Shown one piece after another: positions 45,147 to 53,605 of a DNA stretch of 64,000 bases. The notes under the pieces are model-generated. The model ran no database searches, was not told the DNA's origin, and saw only the letters and a program-made list of their open reading frames with translations. Within the stretch, counting starts at the first letter, position 1, and each line of letters begins with the position of its first letter. Origin of the DNA: Phaeodactylibacter sp. (GTDB lineage Bacteria > Bacteroidota > Bacteroidia > Chitinophagales > Saprospiraceae); NCBI RefSeq assembly GCF_022763345.1, contig NZ_JALEGS010000035.1, positions 62,001-126,000 on the forward strand, given 5' to 3'. Made by a program: the position numbers and the translations under genes.

Positions 45147-46280
45147 TTACGGGCGTACGATGATGAGCCGCTTTGTAACGAGTGTCTTGCCCCGGCTATC
45201 CGCAATGCTGTAAAAGTAGGTGCCTTTGCGCAATGCAGAAATATCCACTTTCTCCGTGCGCCCACCGTCTACGTAATAACGCCGGGACCATTCCTTTACG
45301 CCCAGGATGTTGAAGATGCTCACGGTGTAGTGGTCGGCAGGCAGGTTCGCAAACTCAAAACGGACATTCACAATTGCCGGATTTGGGTAAGCATACACGC
45401 CAGGTAGAGCCGTCTCAACCGGGCGAAGGCTGGAAATAGTGCCAGCCTTATAAGAAACGCTGCCAATTGTTGCCCCTTCGTTTAGCGTTTGCACTTCCGC
45501 AATAGGCTCTACGGCTTCATTGCTGTAAAAACGGTAGCTGATCGTTGTGCGGGGCTCAAGCGCTTCCAGTTGGAGTAATTCAAGTGCAATATCCGTAATG
45601 TCAAACCAGTTGAAGAAACCAATTTTGGCATCCAGGCGGATCTGCTGTTCTTCAGTCCGCTTCTCACGCAGTACATCGTAGATGCCTCCGGGGATGGTCA
45701 AAGTGCCCCAGGCATCCGCCTCTTCGGTGCGCTCGGAATTAAGGCGTATACGAATGGAATCCGGAGAAATGGGCAGTAAATCCGTTATCTGATCCGGCAA
45801 ATCATCGGCAGAGAAAGCAAAGCTGATATTAGTGCCTGAAGTATTAACATCCAGGTACTGCAAAGGTGCCCGTCGTTCAATGAGGGGGGGCTCGTAGCGG
45901 AAAATGCCTTCGATGCCCAGTCCAGCGGGGTCTTCTCCGTAGAAGCCCAGTAGTTCCACTTTGCCGGCGGTGGTCCGATAGAAAAAGTTGGCATTATCTC
46001 CCACCACCGCATAGTCTGCTCCAGGAAAGCCAAAGTAGCCATCTGCCTGCTGCACCGTCACTACCGGAGTGGTATTGACAAAAGCGGATTGCAGCGTGGT
46101 GAAATCCCAGCTTTGGTTAGCCGCAGCGTCCTCCAGGTCAATGCCAGAAGGGAGGTTGTCTACAGAGACACGCAGGGAGTCTCCTACCTGTGGGAAGGTG
46201 CCGTTTTGTATGACCGGCTGTGCAGCCAGTCCAATACAACTAAAAACAGCAAGTATAGCGGATAGTACAGAATGCTTCAT
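45147..46280 (-). CDS. Secreted protein with T9SS sorting domain
   Basis: 377 residues: signal peptide ending near CIGLAAQ, a beta-rich body without recognisable catalytic residues, and a C-terminal T9SS type A signal (GVYAYPNPAIVNVRFEFANL, then GTYFYSIADSRG). It is probably exported through T9SS. A -7 box TACCTTTG with a weak TTTCG -33 lies 30 bases upstream of the start. Confidence 0.8.
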   Translation of the reverse strand: MKHSVLSAILAVFSCIGLAAQPVIQNGTFPQVGDSLRVSVDNLPSGIDLEDAAANQSWDFTTLQSAFVNTTPVVTVQQADGYFGFPGADYAVVGDNANFFYRTTAGKVELLGFYGEDPAGLGIEGIFRYEPPLIERRAPLQYLDVNTSGTNISFAFSADDLPDQITDLLPISPDSIRIRLNSERTEEADAWGTLTIPGGIYDVLREKRTEEQQIRLDAKIGFFNWFDITDIALELLQLEALEPRTTISYRFYSNEAVEPIAEVQTLNEGATIGSVSYKAGTISSLRPVETALPGVYAYPNPAIVNVRFEFANLPADHYTVSIFNILGVKEWSRRYYVDGGRTEKVDISALRKGTYFYSIADSRGKTLVTKRLIIVRP

Positions 46281-46309
46281 AAGGATGATTTCTTAGTGGT
46301 CCGGAACTG

Positions 46310-46341
46310 CAAAGGTAAGCATTAAAGCAATACGCCGAAAG
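46310..46341 (-). promoter_or_regulatory. Candidate promoter of the T9SS protein gene
   Basis: Minus-strand -7 box TACCTTTG (46310-46317), with a weak -33 element TTTCG about 18 bases upstream. Transcription would begin some 20 bases before the ATG at 46280. Confidence 0.45.
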
Positions 46342-46436
46342 CGGCCGCCGGCCCTGATTTTTGGCAGTCCGGTCGGAAAAGGCCGTTTATTTCATCGATG
46401 AGAGGTAGTTGTTCATAGAAGATACTAGGTCTTAAA

Positions 46437-46479
46437 AGGTACTTTGTATTGCATAGTACCTGTTTGTATTGTATATTTG
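46437..46479 (+). promoter_or_regulatory. Palindromic operator and promoter of padR-pspC
   Basis: AGGTACT-N11-AGTACCT (46437-46461) is a perfect inverted repeat overlapping the promoter. The promoter has TTG (46449-46451), a 20-base spacer and -7 TATATTTG (46472-46479). The start ATG at 46485 lies at about the expected +1, so the transcript should be leaderless. The palindrome is the natural site for the PadR protein it controls. Confidence 0.65.
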
Positions 46480-46484
46480 TGGAC

Positions 46485-46847
46485 ATGAAAGCTAAAGATT
46501 TAAATAAAACCCGACAGCAGCTGGTCCGACAGATGCGGCGCGGCGTTCTGGAGCTTTGCGTGCTGGCGATCGCAGCGAAGAAGGAAGCTTATCCTTCTGA
46601 CATCATCGCCGAGCTTAAAGCTTCAGAACTCATCGTCGTGGAGGGGACACTCTATCCGCTGCTCAGCCGCCTGAAAGATCAGGGGCTGCTGGAGTACAAC
46701 TGGCGGGAGTCCAATATGGGCCCGCCCCGCAAATACTACTCCATTACCGAAACCGGCCGTACATTCCTTGCCGAATTACTGCAGACCTGGGGCTCCCTGG
46801 TGCAGGCGGTCGATCATTCCACGCAAAACTTCAACCACGATGAATAA
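46485..46847 (+). CDS. PadR family transcriptional regulator
   Basis: A 120-residue winged-helix repressor. It shows RRGVLELCVLAIAAKKEAYP, then TLYPLLSRLKDQGLLEYNWRES and a GPPRKYYSIT wing, followed by a dimerisation helix. The upstream palindrome suggests autoregulation. Its stop overlaps the start of the PspC gene by 8 bases, so the pair is translationally coupled. Effector ligand unknown. Confidence 0.92.
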   Translation: MKAKDLNKTRQQLVRQMRRGVLELCVLAIAAKKEAYPSDIIAELKASELIVVEGTLYPLLSRLKDQGLLEYNWRESNMGPPRKYYSITETGRTFLAELLQTWGSLVQAVDHSTQNFNHDE

Positions 46848-48429
46848 GGTACAGCAAATCAATCTGGGCGGTGTACCATTTACTATTGATGAGGATGCCC
46901 TCGAACACCTTACCCGGTACCTCGATACCATACACGCCCACTTCAGGCAATCTGACGGGTACGAAGAAATCACTCAGGATATCGAAGCCCGCATGGCAGA
47001 GCTTTTTCAGGAAGGCATGGGGCAACGGCAGATTGTCACGCTGAAGGAGGTCAGGGATGCTATTGTCATCATGGGCACGCCCGAAGACTTCGGCGCAGAG
47101 CCTATCGATGAAACCCTCTCGGAGGAGGAGCCTGAGCGGGCCCATCGCCGTGCGCATGATTACCGGACCGGGCGCCGCCTGTTCCGCAATCCCGAGGATG
47201 AAGTAATCGGTGGGGTGTGTTCTGGCATCGCCGCCTACTTTGGCATCAGTGACCCGCTTTGGATCCGTTTGATCTTCATCGTTGTGACGATCTCAGGTGG
47301 CTTTGGCATACCAGCTTATATTATCCTTTGGGCCATTTTGCCGAAAGCGGAAACGGCCAGTGACCGGCTCGCCATGCGCGGAGAACCGATCAATGTTTCC
47401 AATATCGGCCGCATCATAGAGGAGGAGATTGAGCATATCTCCAGTAAGGTCTCTGAGTTTGGCAATGAGTTTGGCGGTAAAAAAAAAGGCGCAACCGGTG
47501 GTGGAACGCTAGGTGAGGTATTGCGGCAAATCGTCTCTTTCATTGGTAAAGTTGTAGCGATACTGATTAAGTTGATCAGTAACCTTTGGAAACCCTTGCT
47601 TATCCTGTTTGGGGCGCTGATTGCACTGGGTTTGCTGGCTTCCTGGATCGCCATGTTTACCGGCGGTGTCTTCTTTTGGCCATACGTGGATTACTTTGCG
47701 CCGGAGTGGCCTATGGTGACGATGCTGGGCGCCTTCAATATCCTTATGATTATCGGTGTGGTGCTCCTTAGTGCCGGGCTTTCCATACTGCGCACCTTGT
47801 ACGGCACCCGTATGAGCCGGCCCTGGCAAATTGGGCTTACCGCATTTTGGGTCCTGAATATTGTTAGCTTTTTCGGAGTCATGGCCTTTATAGCACGTGA
47901 TTTCAGCAGCGAAGCCCACCTGGACCGCCGCGTGGAGCTCACCGCTATCACCACCGATACGCTCAATTTCCGGATTGATGAAACAGTACCGGGCAATGAT
48001 GAATTCAATATCGATGGCGAACTTTTCTTTTATAATGACGCCTTGATCACCGATAACGTGGATATTGAAATCCGGAAGGGCGAGGGTGAAGCGTTTGTGC
48101 TGGAAGAGCGGCTGGAGTCCCGGGGCACCAACCTGGCGATGGCCGAAGAACTCGCCGCTGCCATCAATTATCAGGAGCAGGCAACGGCCGATGCGCTTAC
48201 CGTACCGACTTATTTCAAAATTCCGCGTGGCACCAAGTGGCGCGTACAGGGCGTGCGGGCTATCTTGGAAATACCGGTGGGCAAATTCATCCGCTTTGAT
48301 GGGGAAACCCGCTTTTACATCGATGATGCCGACAAAGTAAACTATCGCCCCCGCATCTACGACAACCCCGGAAGCACCTGGCAAATGACAGAAGAAGGGC
48401 TGCAGTGCCTGGACTGCACAGAAGAATAA
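46840..48429 (+). CDS. PspC-domain membrane protein
   Basis: 529 residues. The N-terminal region (residues 1-105) starts with MNKVQQINLGGVPFTID and is helical. The PspC domain (about 110-170) shows RLFRNPEDEVIGGVCSGIAA, ISDPLWIRL. Further transmembrane helices (about 225-345) and a periplasmic beta-rich domain follow. Such PadR-PspC pairs are common in Bacteroidota and act in envelope stress control. The exact signal is unknown. The operon ends with a strong terminator. Confidence 0.88.
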   Translation: MNKVQQINLGGVPFTIDEDALEHLTRYLDTIHAHFRQSDGYEEITQDIEARMAELFQEGMGQRQIVTLKEVRDAIVIMGTPEDFGAEPIDETLSEEEPERAHRRAHDYRTGRRLFRNPEDEVIGGVCSGIAAYFGISDPLWIRLIFIVVTISGGFGIPAYIILWAILPKAETASDRLAMRGEPINVSNIGRIIEEEIEHISSKVSEFGNEFGGKKKGATGGGTLGEVLRQIVSFIGKVVAILIKLISNLWKPLLILFGALIALGLLASWIAMFTGGVFFWPYVDYFAPEWPMVTMLGAFNILMIIGVVLLSAGLSILRTLYGTRMSRPWQIGLTAFWVLNIVSFFGVMAFIARDFSSEAHLDRRVELTAITTDTLNFRIDETVPGNDEFNIDGELFFYNDALITDNVDIEIRKGEGEAFVLEERLESRGTNLAMAEELAAAINYQEQATADALTVPTYFKIPRGTKWRVQGVRAILEIPVGKFIRFDGETRFYIDDADKVNYRPRIYDNPGSTWQMTEEGLQCLDCTEE

Positions 48430-48458
48430 TAAGCTAAAGTCACCCGACTGGAACCGAG

Positions 48459-48496
48459 TACCCATTGCCCCGTGAAGGGATGCAATGGGTATTTTT
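48459..48496 (+). terminator. Hairpin terminator of padR-pspC
   Basis: TACCCATTGC pairs with GCAATGGGTA across a 13-base loop, followed by five T. It is 30 bases after the PspC stop. Confidence 0.85.
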
Positions 48497-48633
48497 AGGT
48501 AGAACCATCTGGTCAGCGATGTGCCTTTAGGCACAAAATATCGGTAAAAAAGGTTTGAGGTCGTGCCTCGTGCCGTAGGTACGAAATGTGAAATCCGAAT
48601 ATGGATGACATTCCATCTCTGCCCGTTTTGGGG

Positions 48634-51600
48634 CTATAATTCCTGCCGGTCCAGCAGCTTCCAGGGGTTCATCCGTTGCAGGTCCAGCTGAAATCCGATG
48701 CGGGTGAAGTAATCCCCCCGCTCCTCAAGCTGATCAGCGATATTCTTAGAGCTAATGAGCGGGAAATAGACCGCCAGACGCTCATCAAACAGTTCCAGCA
48801 TCAGGCCTCCGTTCCACATGAACTGGTCGGAAAAAGAAGGGTCGCCTCCAATGGAATGCTGGTCACTAAAGTAGCCGATATCCAGATAGGGCTTGAGCGG
48901 GATCCCCAGCATAGCCTGACTGGGCAGGTCTGCTTTGAAATTGGCGGCAAGAATGAAGTTATTGCTGCGGCCCAGTCCTGGATTGTGAGGCAACGGCACC
49001 TTGAACCCACCGTCTCTGCGACTAATCTGCTGTGACCAAATGCCTTCTGTCTCATTTCTGCCCAGGTAGAGGTCGTCGAAGCGGTAATCGTTCCCTCCGT
49101 TAGAGGATAGGTTGAAGGCTACCGGGCTAACCACCTGCGATTCCCGGAAGGTACTGTACAAAAAGTAGCCGGCAAACACACGGAGGTGCACCGCCTCCCG
49201 CTTACTGTAGTTGAAGTTCCAGTCGATCTCAAAAGCGGCTTTCACATAGCGGTCATCGGCTCCCAAGACATTCTCAAAGGCCTGATGCTCCAAAGCAGCG
49301 GACCACTGATAGGGATTGATTTTCCGGCGTTGCTCATAGGTGAACCGGGCCTCCTGCAGCCACTGCGTCTCATAGTCTCTTGCCAGCGGTTCGGTAGGGC
49401 TTCGGAAGTCCAGGGTCTCCGACCGCAACCAAATACCGCGTAATTGAAGGCGGGCGTAGGTATTGTCTGTGGGGTCGGGCGTAAAATCAAAGCGCAGGTA
49501 AGGCTGAAGGCGCTCGTAACCGATATGCTCCTGCTCATTGAAGCGGGAGATGATATTGGAACTGAAACGCTGCCCGGTAAGGCCTAAACGGATGCGGTGT
49601 ACTACCCCCTTCTTTCGGGGATAAATATTGTAATGTAGCGCCCCCAGGCCAGTCAGGTCACGGCTGCCAAAGCCGTACATGGGCGCTGCCCGCCATTCCA
49701 GCCGCTGTTCGGGTAGGGTGTGGTTGCTCAGTATGAGGCCCGCCATGAGCTTGTCATAGTTGTTCCAGCCCAGGGCAGGGCTCCAGAGGATATTGCCACG
49801 GGTGTCATTGGTGGCTGCGGGAAGGAAGGTGAAATCCGGGCGTCGGATCCATTTCAGCGGGCCGTCCAGCCGGTAGTAGTTGTTGCGGCGGTAGAGCTCC
49901 GGGGCATGCCGCTCCGCATCAAGGACCAGCAAATCGCCGGCTGTTTTATCAATGCGCAGCGTACGCTTGCCGCTAAAGCCTTTGGACCAGGTCGTGGCGA
50001 CCACCGTATCACCCTTTACGATGGACAGCGCAACCGGGCTTTCAATAGTGCCACGGTTGGCGACTTCCACCCGGTACGACTGACTTTGATTTTCAACCTT
50101 CGTAATGGCATAGTCGATGTGCCCTTTGCTGTCCATCAGCCCCCCGAAGAGCCAGTCCAGGTCTTGCTCCAGGGCCTCTTCCAAAGACTGCTGCAAATCC
50201 CCGGGCTGCGGATGCCGGAACTGCCACTTTTGGTAGTAGGCATGCATAGCGCTGTCCAGGGCTTGAGTGCCTGCGTAGCCTTCCAGCAAATCCAGAGCCA
50301 GTGGCGGCAAAATGTACGCGCTTACAAGGTAGTTGATAGGCTTGAACGCGTTGGAATGGGTTTCCGGAGGTTGATGCAGGTGTCGGCGGGCCTGGAAAAG
50401 ATAGCCAAACTCCCGCTCATTCATGGGGGTGCTGCGTAACAGGTAGTCAATGGCACCGTCGCCTTCGCTGTCTGTGTAATAGGTTTGGGCATACCGCTCT
50501 TCATAATAACTGTTCAGCCCCTCATCCATCCAGGCGTGGTCGCGCTCATTGGAGGCGAGGATGCCGTAGAACCAGTTGTGCCCTATCTCATGCGTGATGA
50601 CCATGTCGAGCGACTCGGCACTGCCCACCCCGCCAATATTGGTGACCATAGGGTACTCCATGCCTCCGCCTGCGCCCAGGGTGGTCTGCACGGCCGTAGC
50701 TTGCGGATAGGGGTACGCCCCGACTTTCTCAGAATAAAACTCCAGTGCCCGCTTGACGTAAAAGGCCCCTTTGTCCCAGTAGTCCTGGTCTTCGGCTGCG
50801 AAAAACGCCCAGGCCTCCACGGTTTTGCCGGAAGGCAGGGTAGCCGTATCGTGGCGCACCTGAAAGCGCTTGTCGGCAAACCAGGCGAAGTCGTGCACAT
50901 TTTCAGCCGTGTACATCAGGGTTTTGAAGGCTTTAGCGGAAGGTGGAAAAGCCCCGTTTGCATCCTCAGGAAGCGGCACCCGGCTGAGTGCGAGCAGGCG
51001 TTGGCGCTCGACCTCATTTTGCAAAGTGCCGGTAGCGCCCACCTGATAGTTTTCCGGCAGGGTGATGCTGACTTCGTAGTTGCCAAATTCCGAATAAAAC
51101 TCGCCCATGTCGAGGTAGGGCATGGGGTGCCAGCCTTCGTTGTCATACACGGCAGGCTTGGGATACCACTGTGTGATGGAGTAGCTTTGGTTCACATGGC
51201 CGAGGCGGGAGAAGATATAGGGCAAATCCACCCGGAATGGGGTGTTGATTTCCACCTGTGCATCCGGGGGCAGCGGCTGGGGAAGCACCAGAATGGCAAT
51301 ATCAATATGCTCAGGGTGGTAGCCCCAGGTTACGGCCTCGCCATCCGCGGTGAAGCTGAGGGAGTCTATGCCGCCGAGCTGATCTTCACGGGCAAAGTGG
51401 AAGTCCGTCTCGCCCATGCGCCGGGCCTGTTTCGCGTAAGCGGTTTGCTGATTGCGGTAGGCATTGGGCCACAGGTGGAAGTAGAGGGTGTCGAGGGCTT
51501 CCGGGGCATTATTGTGGTAAATGAGGTTGAGGTGCCCGTGCAGTACATGCGCCTGATCGTCGAGGCGGATATCAATGCGGTAGTCGGTCTGCTGTTGGAA

Positions 51601-51669
51601 GTAGGGGGACTGGGCGAAGCTGCTAAAAGTACCAACGAGCAGGATTGGGATCAGGAAGTTGAGACGCAT
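48634..51669 (-). CDS. Secreted M1 family aminopeptidase-like protein
   Basis: 1011 residues with a signal peptide (MRLNFLIPILLVGTFSSFAQ). It contains an M1 (gluzincin) catalytic part with HEIGHNWFYG near residue 358 and the zinc-ligand Glu in the following DEGLNSYYEE helix. An N-terminal beta domain precedes it, and the C-terminal half is long and beta-rich. It is predicted to be an extracytoplasmic zinc metallopeptidase; substrate unknown. No T9SS signal is evident at the end (RMNPWKLLDRQEL). The long frames on the opposite strand are shadows. Confidence 0.9.
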   Translation of the reverse strand: MRLNFLIPILLVGTFSSFAQSPYFQQQTDYRIDIRLDDQAHVLHGHLNLIYHNNAPEALDTLYFHLWPNAYRNQQTAYAKQARRMGETDFHFAREDQLGGIDSLSFTADGEAVTWGYHPEHIDIAILVLPQPLPPDAQVEINTPFRVDLPYIFSRLGHVNQSYSITQWYPKPAVYDNEGWHPMPYLDMGEFYSEFGNYEVSITLPENYQVGATGTLQNEVERQRLLALSRVPLPEDANGAFPPSAKAFKTLMYTAENVHDFAWFADKRFQVRHDTATLPSGKTVEAWAFFAAEDQDYWDKGAFYVKRALEFYSEKVGAYPYPQATAVQTTLGAGGGMEYPMVTNIGGVGSAESLDMVITHEIGHNWFYGILASNERDHAWMDEGLNSYYEERYAQTYYTDSEGDGAIDYLLRSTPMNEREFGYLFQARRHLHQPPETHSNAFKPINYLVSAYILPPLALDLLEGYAGTQALDSAMHAYYQKWQFRHPQPGDLQQSLEEALEQDLDWLFGGLMDSKGHIDYAITKVENQSQSYRVEVANRGTIESPVALSIVKGDTVVATTWSKGFSGKRTLRIDKTAGDLLVLDAERHAPELYRRNNYYRLDGPLKWIRRPDFTFLPAATNDTRGNILWSPALGWNNYDKLMAGLILSNHTLPEQRLEWRAAPMYGFGSRDLTGLGALHYNIYPRKKGVVHRIRLGLTGQRFSSNIISRFNEQEHIGYERLQPYLRFDFTPDPTDNTYARLQLRGIWLRSETLDFRSPTEPLARDYETQWLQEARFTYEQRRKINPYQWSAALEHQAFENVLGADDRYVKAAFEIDWNFNYSKREAVHLRVFAGYFLYSTFRESQVVSPVAFNLSSNGGNDYRFDDLYLGRNETEGIWSQQISRRDGGFKVPLPHNPGLGRSNNFILAANFKADLPSQAMLGIPLKPYLDIGYFSDQHSIGGDPSFSDQFMWNGGLMLELFDERLAVYFPLISSKNIADQLEERGDYFTRIGFQLDLQRMNPWKLLDRQEL

Positions 51670-51697
51670 ACGTTATCTTGTGGGCATTAAATAATGA

Positions 51698-52249
51698 ATG
51701 ATGAAGATAGCGAAATCAATCAGTACTGTTTTATTGTTCCTTGCGTTTTGTCAGCCGCTTGCCGCTCAGGATACGTCAGATAGCCTTGGGCTGCCTCAGG
51801 AATGGATTGGGAAATGGGGAGGCACACTGGAAATCTACAGCCTGCAAGGCAAACAGCAGGAGTTGCCTATGGAACTGCACATCCTGCCCAGAGACTCCTT
51901 TTATACCTACAGTATCATCTACGGAGCGGATAAAGAAGAAGGGCTTCGGGATTATCTGCTTAAGCCGGTCCGCCCGGAAATGGGCTGGTATAAAATCGAT
52001 GAACAGAATACCATTGAAATGGATGTTTACCTGCTCAATGGCAAAATGTACAGCCGGTTTGATGTGATGGGCAGCTTATTGCTGAGCACAGCTGAAGTCA
52101 AAGATGGGGTGATGACCTACGAAATCATCTCCGGGAAACTCGAAGCCATCCGCACTACCGGCAACCAAACCTTCGAAGGGGAGGACATCCCCGAGGTCAA
52201 CTCTTTTCCTATACAGGTACGGCAGGTCGCTTACCTGCGGCGGCTCTGA
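51698..52249 (+). CDS. Exported protein of unknown function
   Basis: 183 residues, signal peptide (LLFLAFCQPLAAQ) and a beta-rich lipocalin-like body (WIGKWGGTLEIYSLQGKQQE, NTIEMDVYLLNGKMYSRF). The start is 28 bases from the divergent M1 gene, and the end overlaps the convergent monooxygenase gene by 41 bases. No family assigned. Confidence 0.7.
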   Translation: MMKIAKSISTVLLFLAFCQPLAAQDTSDSLGLPQEWIGKWGGTLEIYSLQGKQQELPMELHILPRDSFYTYSIIYGADKEEGLRDYLLKPVRPEMGWYKIDEQNTIEMDVYLLNGKMYSRFDVMGSLLLSTAEVKDGVMTYEIISGKLEAIRTTGNQTFEGEDIPEVNSFPIQVRQVAYLRRL

Positions 52250-53513
52250 TTTGCGCCCGGATTTTTTCGGCGAAGGGGTGGAAATGGACCTCCAGGCTGT
52301 GCCGCCGGGCTTGTTTGAACTCCTGCTCGATTTCATCACACTCGGCTTCTGCCAGTTGTTCCAGGTTGTCTGGCAACGGCCACTTGCCTGTGATGTGCAA
52401 GGCCGCCAGTTGCGCCTGTAAGTCAGACAAGGGCCAGATGCACCCCTGCGGCTGCACCAGCCCAATGAAAAAGACATTGGGGTGCCCGGGCGCCATCATG
52501 CGCAGGTAGAGCGGAATGCGGTAGGCATCTTCAAAGTCAAACAGCCCCGGCTCGAAAAAGGGGAAGGCAATTTTGTATCCAGTTGCGGTAATGACCGTAT
52601 CAAATTCCGCGCTGCTGCCATCAGAAAAGTGGACAGTTTGGTCTTCAAAGCGCTCCACACCGGCTTTGGGGCTTACCCGCCCGTGCCGGATGCGGTAAAG
52701 GAGTTCCGAGTTGAGGGTGGGGTGAGCGGCTGTGATCGGGTATTCGGGGGTCTTCAGCCCGTAGCGCTCATATTTGCCGATTTGTAATTGAAGGCTGAGC
52801 TTTTGTATGGGCGCCCGAAGGAAACCTGGAATACGCTGCAGCAAGGCGTTATAGGTATCGGTGGGCTTCCCCATCAGAAATTTAGGGATGATGTAAGTAG
52901 GGCGGCGCAGGCTGATGGCCGTGGATTCGGCGACCCGGCTGGCTTCCACGGCACAGTCGCAACCCGAGTTGCCAGCCCCGATGACCAGCACCCGCTTTCC
53001 CGCAAAGGGCCTATTAGTCTTGAAGCTGTGCGAATGCATATACTCTCCGGTAAAAGTACCCGGTATGTCGGGCCAGCGGGGTACGGAGTGGTGTCCGTTG
53101 GCGACCAGGAGGTAGTCAAAGGTGCGTTCGGTGCCATCGCTAAGGGTGAGGTGCCACTGATGATTAGGAAGCTCAACCGCTTGTTCAACAGCCGTATTGA
53201 ACTGTATGTACTGTTCCAGATTGAATGCCCTTGCATAATCCTGAAAATAAGCCAGCACCTGCTTATGCGAAGGATAGTCCGGATAGTGGTCGGGCATAGG
53301 GAAGCCCTCAAAAGCAGAAAGTTCTTTTGAAGAAATGATATGGGTGGTTTCGCAAACGCTGGAGTGGGACTCGCCGGCGGTGAAGACCCAGTTGCCGCCG
53401 ATTTGATCGTTCTTTTCGTAGCAGACGATGTCCGTCAGACCGGCAGACTGCATGTTTTTGATGGCGGCCAGGCCCGAACAGCCCGCCCCGATAATCGCTA
53501 CACTTTTTGGCAT
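52209..53513 (-). CDS. Flavin-containing monooxygenase
   Basis: 434 residues from ATG 53513. It binds FAD through GAGCSGLAAIKNM near the N-terminus, carries the FMO fingerprint FTGEYMHSHSF and an NADP motif GAGNSGCDCAVE, and a TVITATGYK loop. It oxygenates nitrogen, sulfur or ketone substrates using NADPH and O2. Substrate unknown (Baeyer-Villiger activity is also possible). It ends inside the 3' end of the convergent exported protein gene. Confidence 0.9.
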   Translation of the reverse strand: MPKSVAIIGAGCSGLAAIKNMQSAGLTDIVCYEKNDQIGGNWVFTAGESHSSVCETTHIISSKELSAFEGFPMPDHYPDYPSHKQVLAYFQDYARAFNLEQYIQFNTAVEQAVELPNHQWHLTLSDGTERTFDYLLVANGHHSVPRWPDIPGTFTGEYMHSHSFKTNRPFAGKRVLVIGAGNSGCDCAVEASRVAESTAISLRRPTYIIPKFLMGKPTDTYNALLQRIPGFLRAPIQKLSLQLQIGKYERYGLKTPEYPITAAHPTLNSELLYRIRHGRVSPKAGVERFEDQTVHFSDGSSAEFDTVITATGYKIAFPFFEPGLFDFEDAYRIPLYLRMMAPGHPNVFFIGLVQPQGCIWPLSDLQAQLAALHITGKWPLPDNLEQLAEAECDEIEQEFKQARRHSLEVHFHPFAEKIRAQIRAAAGKRPAVPV

Positions 53514-53548
53514 ATTGCCTGATTTTTGACGGTTAATATAAGCAGAAT

Positions 53549-53582
53549 TCGAGGAGTGCAATGGGAATATACCGTAGCTTTG
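53549..53582 (+). promoter_or_regulatory. Candidate promoter of the gliding-type protein gene
   Basis: -7 box TAGCTTTG at 53575-53582 preceded by TTCG at 53549-53552 with a 22-base spacer. Start of transcription near 53588 supports ATG 53600/53606 over the upstream frame. Confidence 0.45.
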
Positions 53583-53605
53583 TGGTCATAAACGCGAAAA
53601 TGACT

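Noticed and set aside
49720..51690. Long plus-strand frames (up to 401 residues) opposite the M1 aminopeptidase gene
   Set aside because: They run fully antisense to a gene with an intact catalytic motif and show no domain, signal or start context.
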